Below the pieces are notes generated by a model. It had not been told where the DNA came from and searched no databases. It was given only the letters and a program-made list of their open reading frames with translations. This document shows, piece by piece, positions 55,979-64,000 of a stretch of 64,000 nucleotides of DNA (positions are counted from its first letter, which is position 1; the number at the start of each line of letters is the position of its first letter). The stretch is from Paralithodes platypus (lineage: Eukaryota; Arthropoda; Malacostraca; Decapoda; Lithodidae). The stretch covers positions 25,596,129 to 25,660,128 of the forward strand of contig CM064480.1 in NCBI GenBank assembly GCA_032716605.1. Reading direction: 5' to 3'. Position numbers and translations under genes: made by a program.

Positions 55979-58590
55979 TTTTTTGATGGTGGGGTTGGTG
56001 CTGGCCGCTTCGCCGGCTGGCTGGTGTTGGCCGAAGACTGGCCCTGACCTGGTTTATTTTGGCCGCGTCCTCTCTGACCTGAAAACCTACTCTGTCTATG
56101 CCTGTACTGACCCTGGGGGGAGTGGGAGGACTTAGGCGGAAGAAAAGGTTTAGATCCCCCTGGCTGAGCTTTAGTAGTAGGCCTGGGTTTGGGGAAGTTA
56201 AATGCAGGTTTCTTAGAAGGGGTGGGACTGTGCTTAACGGCCTGTGCCATATTGAACACCGTTCGTCATACTTCAGGGGACATTAAAGATGGAGTAAGTA
56301 CTGGTGACATCACCACCTGGTTAGCAATGCGATCAGGTAGCTTGCGAACTAACGACATCCTAAGATCTTGTCGTGCTCGCACCGCCTCAAGCAAGGCGGT
56401 GCGTATGTCACCTAAGGATTGGATTGACGACTGAAGAATCAGTCGCCGGGATAACTCAACCGATCTTCGAGCATCCGCGTCTGCGATTGCCTGAGTGGAC
56501 CGTAGTAAAGACTTAGCCACCTGCTGAGATACTATGTACTGTGAAAACAGGCGAAAAGCTTTTCCCCGTAGCCTAAATTCTCTGTCTAGGTGAGTAGGGG
56601 TAGGGGTAGTGAACGGGTCCTTCAGTTCACAAAGATTAATCTTAGGGGCAGCTAGGAATGCAAACAAAGCTGACGGGACTCCGCCGGCAGAACCCACCGG
56701 CATGGAGAACCATGAATGTGTATCTTGAGGGATCTGGTGGGAAGATTTAGAAGTGAAAGTGGTTGCAAAGTTTTGAGCCTCTACCTCCCAATCCACCCAA
56801 GGTCCTGGACCCAACTGTCCCACCTTCAAAACTGGATTAGCTGCGTCGTCTGTGACGGTCTGTAAATCTAGTTCAGGAGTAAGAGCTGACAGAGTCTTAA
56901 TATCATTAAACCCATCCAGCTTAGACCAGTCTGAAAATAGTTTTGAAGCTGAGGCAGGGGGTAAAGCAGGCTTAGAAGCATACACAAAATAATCCTGGTG
57001 ATAATAACTAGGTATAGCCTTGATGTTTACGTCCAGAACATTACCCAAGGCATCCATGGCCCTTAATTTCTTTGACTTATTGCCCTGGATAAACCACTCA
57101 CGCGGTACCGGGAGTTCCCCTGACAAGGTAGGTTGGGCAAGCTCTGGTTTAGAGGGGTTCAAAAGAACCCATGACTCGTCTGGCCCATAAAGCAGGGGCA
57201 TAGCTACCTTTCTAAGAGGCGCTTTGTCTAGAGGGGGTGGATTGACATCCGTTATGACCCTGACATTTGAAGTTGTCAATGCCGCCGTAGCAGGCTTAGT
57301 GCTCCTTGCAGGTGACAGAGTAGGAGGGTTAGGAATCTTAGATAAATCAATTGACGTCATCAGAGGCCGTACCGTAGAACTTGTCGAGGGAGCCCCCAAG
57401 TCCATTGTGGGGTTTTCCTGTTGTTGACCAAAAAATTTAGATAAAGCATGAGTAAGTAACCCATCAATTTCTTGTGCTGTAACAAACTGGTTTGATGAAG
57501 AACTTACAGGTGAATCATTATTATCCCGTGCGGCGTCCAAGCCTGAGCCTGACCCTTGTCCTTCCATATCCGAAATTATTGAAACTTCGTCTTTTTCCTC
57601 CCGATCCTCCTGAGAAGACCTCGCCGAGGCAGGGGTACCTTGTTTCCAAGATAAGTCTGGGATAGAGGATGGGATCGCCGCGTCCCTGTGGACGTCGGCT
57701 ACTGTGTGACTCGTATGAGTCGGACGTGGGTGGTCAGACCCTGGTTGAGCAAACCGCCAAACACCGAGGCCCTGGCCTACGCTCTCTTGAGAGTCTGAAA
57801 CATTCTCAATTATTGAACCTCCTGAACCTTCCATTTCCAGGGTTAAAATATTAATTGGCAAATCCTCTTTAGGGACAGGCGCTGCACTGGACTCTGAGGC
57901 CGTAACACAAACTCTGTCAGGTGTAGAGGTACGATGAGATGCACTAGACTTTGGGGAATGTCGAGAGGACTTCCGATGTGAATCCTTTTTGGAGGATTTA
58001 TGGCTGCGGTGTGACCGCGAACTAGTCTTAGATCTGGAGGATTCTCCGCCGTGACCACTGGTGGAACCTTCCGTCTTACTCTTCTTACTCGCCGGTGAAG
58101 AGGCACGACTAGATGACTGGTGTCTGAGAGGTGACCTTGACCTAGATCTCGCCCGCGACGAGGAGGCGGATGCCGGGGGTGTAGGCTCTCTCGGGCGTTT
58201 CGGTGTAGTCGCAGACGATACAGAACCCTGACTAGTCTCCGTCGGCTTAATACTCGTGACTCTAGAGGAACGTTTAGGGGGAGGGTGTTCTGACAGCAAT
58301 CTATCCCAAAGTGGGACGTTGTCACATTGAAGTGACTTATGCGCGACAATGGTAGTGTAGGCCGACATCTGTTGTCGGACCTCTCTCAACGCTACCGCCG
58401 CGGTCTTATCATTCTCACAAAGGACTTTAACAGCTAATTGGGAGCAAAAGGAACAATTATGCATAACCCAGAGACCCCTTGAACGGTCTAGACATTTAAC
58501 ACACCTTATGCAAAGGGTATGCGCAAAAATAGGGATACCAGCACAAGTAGGGGTAGTGCACAGGGCAAAAACTGGGGCCACGGTAGCCAT
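55975..58590 (-). pseudogene. DIRS gag (E1), one nonsense codon
   Basis: ATG 58590 follows agtctctgtc. The reading has 871 codons before TAA 55977-55975, interrupted only by TGA at codon 775 (56268-56266), where B has TGG. Residues 11-49 hold seven Cys (CIRCVKC, then CSFC), a likely zinc site. Residues about 140-240 are Arg/Ser-rich like SR proteins. The middle part contains VAMPLLYGPDESWV, and a helical DARRSVELSRRLI region follows. The C-terminal 95 residues are basic and Gln/Gly/Pro-rich. Structural role in packaging is inferred. Without the stop it would be a full-length Gag. Confidence 0.85.
55978..55984 (-). promoter_or_regulatory. Candidate -1 ribosomal frameshift heptamer A AAA AAC
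   Basis: On the minus strand the last gag codons are TCA AAA AAC TAA, so A AAA AAC lies in the X XXY YYZ register directly before the stop. The RT frame is exactly -1 and continues CTA AAG without a stop. A CCGGC/GCCGG stem with a 12-base loop begins about 17 bases downstream. That spacing is longer than usual. Confidence 0.6.
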
Positions 58591-60365
58591 GACAGAGACT
58601 GGTGGGTGAAAACTACTGCCGGGTCTGTATGGTCCGCCGGAGCTCAGCTCTGGAAAAAAATAAAATTTCCAGGAATTAATGCTCATAAGGTTAACCCAAC
58701 ATGTTCGCACACAAGTGTTAATAACCCGCCGGGTAACGAGATGCAAAGACACAACTAACACATCTCGCTACGCGGCGGGGTGTAAAAAGTCTAAACAAAT
58801 CTTTTGCTAAAGAAAGTGAAGAATACCCTCTGATATAATGGTCCAGCATGGCACTTATAGTCTCTTGGAGGAGGTGACTGTCTCAAGATTCAATTTTGTA
58901 ACAAAGCAACCCCCCATAAAGATGCCGGCCCTTGAATTATTTTAGTAGAATAGCCCAGGGCAGGATGATACGAGATCTGATGTTTAACGAATTGTCACAA
59001 AAGATCGCCGTAAGTTAGAAGGCGGCGATACCTAATTGTATCACTAAATTAAGAGGTTAAATCGAAATTGAATTTTGTAAATTCCTTAGTTCCTCCACCT
59101 AGGAGCACCCGCCGGGTGTGAGAATCGATATTTAACCTAATTGAACCTTCAATCGCCGTAAGAGTAAAGGCAACGATACACAGAGTATCACTAAAATGGA
59201 TTGGTTAACTAACTGAAAGACATAAGTCGTTCATCCCACCCTACCCAGGTGCACCCGCCGGGTGAGAAGTTTAAAAGTTAACCCCATAAGTTCCTGTCCC
59301 CACTTCTTTGTAAAAGATCGCCGGGGAGGAAAGCCTAAACAACAGCTAGGTTTTTCATGTGGTTGTCGTAAAACCAGGTAGAAAAACTCCCAAAACGTAT
59401 GTCCACAAGAACGCCGTTTTATATGGATGGGTACAGCCATCCCGCCGGGAATCAAAGGAGGCCTGAAACCAGGCACCCACAGAGACGCAGTCCTGGAGAG
59501 CCACAGACACCCCCCCACGCCGGGGATACAAGCCAGTGTTAACAACCACGTGTGGCCCAACACGGCTCTCGGCCAGGATTTTTTCATGGTGAAACCGAGA
59601 AAAAACCCGCCGGAAGGAAACCCACCCTGAACAGACACCATCTGAACAACACAAGACACGAGGAGAGCCACGCACGACTAACCCAAGGTCACACCATAAT
59701 CCGTGGAATTAGCCAATACATAACTAAACCAGGAAACAATTATAGTCCGAGGAATTAGCCAATACACAACTAAAACCGGGATACACATGACACAGTAGGG
59801 CATATTTATAAATAATAAATAATAACACTAGTAAATGTGGCAAAGCTACGAGCGGCTGGCTAGGCCTAGGCAGACGGCATAATAACAGTTGAAATATACA
59901 CACACACTGGAAATATCACAACAGGAACCACCGCCAACACACCACCGTAGCAACAACTTCCAACCCAGGGAAGACTGACTCGGGACCCAGAAAAAACTTC
60001 ACAAAGTGAAGAAAAATACGCTGGGAACGTCAGAAAACAAAGCTTACCTCATCAGAAAGATAAAAGGCAGCAATAATTAACGCGTAGTGAAAGCCGCCTG
60101 CATCACAAACTAACTCAACTGTGAAAAAGTTCACATGTCCACAACGGGACCACGAGGGTACATCCGAAATAGATGCCCCACACACGACCCAAAATACACT
60201 GCACTGCGGGCAACCAGCCCAGGACACTCCTGCTACGCCTATCCTAACCTTACTCGATACATCCTGGAGTAAACAAATGAGAAAAAACTCACTAGGGACG
60301 CAACGAATGCGGAACCAGCGGAGCGTGGGGAGGCACGTCCGGGCGGGCTGAGCGCAGAGCAGAGA
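58591..60365 (-). other. Leader of element E1
   Basis: Single-copy leader with cttcac-ttt-gtgaag hairpin (about 59998-60013), 46-bp repeats, diverged ~145-bp repeats, and a T-rich ttttccag tract ending at 58650, 60 bases before the gag ATG. A gaggtaagc donor-like site lies near 60047. No sense gene is seen. Confidence 0.65.
60121..60351 (+). other. Antisense ORF next to the left ITR (E1), shortened
   Basis: 76-codon counterpart of the antisense frame in B, D and F. It keeps HCGQPAQDTPAT and SKQMRKNSLGTQ, but the N-terminus differs and a few codons are lost. Confidence 0.2.
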
Positions 60366-60674
60366 AGGAAGAATGACGCCTGAATCAGCGTCTGGTCAGA
60401 AATCCACACAAGTACATCCACGATATGATGGAAAGCTTATTGGATAGTTATTCTTATTTTCTTTTTGTTTTTATTTTTTACGAAGTTTTTTCGTAGTGAG
60501 AAACCAATTCATAATGACTGAAGCCATGAGTGAGGTCGCGTGCGCTCATGATGAAGGCTCCTCAGTTTTTAAATGCTCTGCGCGGTAGATTCAAAACTAC
60601 GGCGGATTAGTGTTTGAAGAGGATGCCTTATGTAATAGGCATGTTCGTCAATGATGGAGGGGCCACTAATAAAT
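60366..60674 (-). repeat. Left inverted terminal repeat of E1
   Basis: Matches the D left ITR on the minus strand, ending ccactaataaat at 60674. Confidence 0.88.
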
Positions 60675-61171
60675 AGTATTCTTACTTCGAAAATATATTT
60701 AAACATGGCGCAGCCCATATATATACAAAAAAGGGGTTCAAGCAGGTGCGTGCTTCAAAGAAGCCTGCTTGACAAAAAAGGGTAACTCTGGAGATTCTGT
60801 GAACAGATCTGTAGTTACAAAGGCACCCCACTCAACGAGTGGTGACAAAAATAATAAGTTATAAGTTTACATGTGCACATAATAAACCCCATAATATTCG
60901 TGGAAATGTTTTACAAACGATCTCCACTATTTAAACTAAATTGCTTTCACAGCTAAAACTACTATAACAACACTGTTGTTTGTACTAACAATGTACTAGC
61001 AAAATTTCTCGCCCTGAATAGAACAGAGAAATATTCATATCACATTATCCATAATTTGTCTCACAGCTCTTACATTCCGGCGGGGTCTAGGGTGTCCTAT
61101 GTTACACTGACTGCACCCCCCCCCCCCCTCCTTTTCCTTTTGAAAGTAAACAAAAGTGACTGAAGGGCCAC
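60675..61171 (-). other. 3' region of E2 with C/G tract and hairpins
   Basis: Thirteen C at 61116-61128 (G on the sense strand) lie about 45 bases after the YR stop. The covarying hairpin CCACTC/GAGTGG is at 60828-60842 and the CAAGCAGG/CCTGCTTG hairpin at 60739-60771. Confidence 0.65.
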
Positions 61172-62095
61172 CTAGACCCTCTGCCTTAAAGCTATACATG
61201 GTAAGGAAGGTTTGTCTAGAGCAACTGACAAGTATCTAGTCAAAAACGTATGATTAGACGCCCACAACTGTGTGGACGAAATATCTTCAACTGAAAAGTT
61301 CTTCAAGAAACGTAAAGAGGCTGCCCATTTGCGTAAATCGTGGGCCCTACCCACAACGCCGGGATTTCTCTCTTTAATGACTTCGACCAGAAGGGAAGCT
61401 AACCTTCGTTTCTGTAAGCGTTTGCCCGTACTCGCTACCCATAAAGCAGCTTGGGGGTTTAGAGGAGCTACTCTCAAATATTTGGTTAGAGCTTGCACTG
61501 GACATAGATTATGGTGCACCTTTCCCCTTTTTAACGCCGGCACAGTGAACTCAGAAAACACGTGTGCACTGTGCTCATTCTTGGCTACAAATCCCGGGGA
61601 AGGTGCAATGTGAATACATTCATTAAGTCTACCAAACCTAAGGCAATTAGGTGTGTTGCTCATCGCCGCCAGCTCAGACACTCTGTTCCCGGTGGCCAAA
61701 GCCAAAAGGAATACAGCCTTTTTTAAAAGTAACGTAAAATCTGCAGTATATTGGTACAGACGAGAGTGAAGTAAAGACAATGCCTTGTCCAGAGACCAAG
61801 TAGGCATGAGCTGACGGGGAGGTGGGCGGAGTTTAAAACATGCTCTCATAAAACCTGTTTCCTCCGCCACCGGTATGGAGAGACCTGTAAGGTCTAAAAA
61901 GGGCACTCTAATCGCAGTTAAGTGATTTTTTAACGTTACCACAGATAAACGTTTCTGCTCAAACAGATAATTCAAATAATTAAATACTAACGCCACTGAG
62001 GGCACAGTCTGTTCTGTTCTAATGATCCAAGAAGTAAAGGCTTGCCAATGTGATTGATACTGTCGTTTCGTAGACTGAGTATATTGATTGATTCA
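61172..62095 (-). pseudogene. DIRS tyrosine recombinase (E2), catalytic domain intact
   Basis: Open from about 62092 to the stop at 61172. It contains NQYTQSTKRQYQSHWQAF, then SVALVFNYLNYLFEQKRLSV and the catalytic tetrad. Arg is in GNRVSEL, His and Arg in AHDLR, Trp in LWAS, and the Tyr codon at 61234-61232 (FLTRYLSVAL). YR proteins of DIRS elements integrate circular DNA without target duplication. A TGA at about 62093 interrupts the frame where E1 has TTA, separating it from the overlapping upstream frame (open to 63610). The true start is unknown, so activity is uncertain. Confidence 0.8.
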
Positions 62096-62124
62096 TTTAT
62101 TGGTCACATCTCTACCATACGGTG

Positions 62125-64000
62125 CTAGCCACTTGGCCTCCTGAATGTCCATAATGCAAAAGTCAGCGAGGTCGCTAGGTTGCCAATCGTGTCGAAGTGG
62201 AAATACTCGACCGGGAGCGACACCGGGTGCGAGCACCACGTCTTCAATTGCTGGTACCATAACTGCGCCGGCCACAGGGGCGCGATTAGCGAGACTAAGC
62301 CTCGATAATCTCGTAGTTTGTTCACTACGTGGCACATTAGTGACGCGTCTGGCGGCGGAAACAGATAGATGGAGCTCCATCTGTTCCAGTCTGTCACTAG
62401 GGCGTCCGGCCCCCCTGCCAGCGTTTCCGTCCGGCGGGTGAGGTATAGAGGGAGTTTGTGAGTCCCCTCGGACGCAAACAGATCCACTTGTGGATGGTAG
62501 AGCTCTGCAATCATTAGGTTGAAAATGGGTTGCTTGAGCTCCCATTCTACTGTCGTGCTCTGTCTCCGGGACAGAGCGTCTGCCCAGACGTTTGCTACGC
62601 CTGGGAGATAAGATGCGTGAAGATAAATGTCTAGCCTGTTGGCTAGAGTAAAAATTTCTTCCGACACGGTTAGCAACTTCCTTGATCTCGTTGACCCCTG
62701 TTTCTGAATACAGTGAACTGCATTCAGATTGTCCATTCTGAAGGCCACCGACTTGCCCCGTAAAGTAGAGCCGTGAGCCTGAAGGAAATACAAGGGGACT
62801 AGTAATTCTTTGACATTGATGTGGGAGATTTCTAAGTGGGACCAAAGCCCCTGACCCTGGTGCCCCTGGTTTGACTGAAATCCCCAACCTATCGTGCCTG
62901 ACGCATCCGTGTCTACCAATACCGTTGGCGGAGGAGAGGTCCATGACATTACTGAGTGCAGCGTTTCCCTCTTCGCCCAGACCGCCAGTAAGGTGTGGAT
63001 TAATTTTGGGATGGGCCATAATTTTCCCGCCGGTAAGAGTGGGAAATATTTGTTGCCCTCCAATATTAACCGTTTTACTTTCAACCGGCCCAACATTACA
63101 GTTAGTTGAATCCAGTTGAGAGAGCCGACCAGAGACTCCCAGACCCTCCGTGTCGTAGTCAGACTGTGAAGAAACATGAACAGTTTCCTGCGAAACCTGT
63201 TGCGATTGTCCACACTCTGACTCAGAGTGAGAGCAGCTGTGTCCCAGACCAGCCCTATCCACTGAATTACTCGTGAGGGAACAAGGTTTGACTTTACCAG
63301 ATTTACCTTGAACCCTAGAGTTTTGACATGATTTAAAATTATGTTGACATGTTTGATGCATAATTGCTCTGTCTCTGCCACCACCAGCCAGTCGTCTAGG
63401 TACCACAGAACTCTGATTCCTTGCTTTAACAACGGCATCAGGGCTTGCCGGACTAATTTCGTGAATAGTCGAGGTGCCAGGTTCAAACCGAATGGCATCC
63501 TCTGAAAAACAAAATTTTGGTGCCTGATCCGTAAGGCCAGAAACCTTTGAAATCTTTTGTTGACCGATACGTGCCAATAAGCATCTGTCAGGTCTAGGGA
63601 ACACATCCAATCTCCCGGCGGAAGTGTTAGCCTGATTTGGTGTACTGTTAACATTCGGAATAACTCGTTGTGAATGGAAGGTTCAGATAAGACAGGTCGA
63701 CGACCGGTCTCATCTGAACACTGTCCCGTTTGGGAACCAAAAAGAGCTTGGACGTGAATACAGGGTAATTTGGGGGGACCGGGATGATGACATTCTTGGC
63801 AATCATTTCCTGGACCAGTGACTCCACCTCTAAAGAAACAAAATTCGCCGTTGTCGGCTGATGTAAGCGAGGTCGCCGGAGCCACTGCCAAGTGATGCCC
63901 TTGCGTGCCACCATCCGTGCCCAAGTGTTTACCGGCCATGCTTTGTGACACGTTCGGAACGACCCTGTTAGCAGACCAGGGTTCGCCGGCTTTACTACCC
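62125..64000 (-). pseudogene. DIRS reverse transcriptase-RNase H-methyltransferase (E2), one frameshift
   Basis: All domains of the E1 protein are present, including LDLTDAYW, YLDD, VDTDASG, RMDN and WADALSR, ending at 62125. A single-base loss near 63682 (aaccttccattc where E1 has aatcttcacattc) shifts the frame after DLSYLNL. The equivalent of the E1 ATG is at 63914, and the reading runs to the window edge. Otherwise it is close to E1, so this is a recent lesion. Confidence 0.85.

Larger units (their letters stand above)
53738..60674 (-). mobile_element. DIRS-like element E1, gag and RT preserved, 3' truncated
   Basis: On the minus strand it has left ITR (60674-60366), single leader, gag, RT/RH/MT and the N-terminal part of YR. 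At 53738 homology to E2 stops and G-rich sequence follows, so the YR catalytic domain, ICR and right ITR are gone. The left end is inserted in the 3' region of E2 (aagaatact^atgtgg in other copies). Confidence 0.88.
60675..64000 (-). mobile_element. DIRS-like element E2, runs off the window
   Basis: Minus-strand copy with RT (from the window edge), YR and 3' region. It is cut by E1 at 60675, so its ICR and right ITR would lie beyond E1; none is found between 45432 and 53737. Gag is outside the window. Confidence 0.85.

Noticed and set aside
57843..58349. 168-codon frame overlapping gag of E1
   Set aside because: Overlaps the Arg/Ser-rich gag segment in another frame, where low-complexity codons keep alternative frames open. 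It is not conserved in B.
1..64000. Host protein-coding genes or tRNA genes
   Set aside because: Every sizeable frame with recognisable motifs belongs to a retroelement. The unassigned stretches gave no domain or clear exon structure, and no tRNA cloverleaf was noticed by eye.

Overview
The window looks like a stretch of an invertebrate nuclear genome made almost entirely of transposable elements. No host gene, tRNA, rRNA or CRISPR array could be recognised. An arthropod, possibly a decapod crustacean, is my best guess. It rests on the flavour of the RTE-, CR1- and jockey-like elements and on a degenerate copy of a protein family I associate with arthropod genomes (about 15.8-16.6 kb). This is inference, not proof. 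One 100-N scaffold gap lies at 33637-33736.

The dominant family is a DIRS1-like tyrosine-recombinase retrotransposon with gag, RT-RNase H-methyltransferase, YR, inverted terminal repeats (ITRs) and an internal complementary region (ICR). I name the copies A to F. A (+, 1-12830, left end outside the window) and D (+, 33995-42639, complete ends) are internally deleted. They lack gag and RT and keep a broken YR. They also carry a tandem array of about 1.95-kb units that fuse leader and gag-start sequence of two subfamilies: three units in A, two in D. B (+, 17345-31032) is an old, frameshifted, nearly full-length copy interrupted by a CR1 LINE. C (+, from 31546) runs into the gap. F (-, left end about 45431) is split by the insertion of D and runs into the gap from the other side. 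E1 (-, 53738-60674) has well-preserved gag and RT, truncated within YR. E2 (-, 60675 to window end) has a YR catalytic domain and a once-frameshifted RT. E1 is inserted into the 3' region of E2.

Other elements are nested around these. A jockey/CR1-superfamily LINE (-, 2539-5678) sits inside A. An LTR family appears twice: a 3' or solo LTR G (12831-15524) and an inverted copy H (about 51465 down to 45432) with primer binding site and a Gag-like ORF. A 5'-truncated RTE-like LINE (46889-48941) lies inside the H LTR and is flanked by an 11-bp target-site duplication. Two short LINE/SINE tails sit in D and F. The stretch 51466-53737 is mostly unassigned.

The most interesting points are these. Gag and RT of E1 meet at a canonical A AAA AAC heptamer directly before the gag stop, with RT in the -1 frame. 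The DIRS ICR can be read exactly, and D gives a base-precise insertion without target duplication. A and D share the same disabling deletions but sit at different sites, so they appear to have been mobilised in trans. Hairpin arrays and covarying hairpins in leader and 3' region point to structured RNA.
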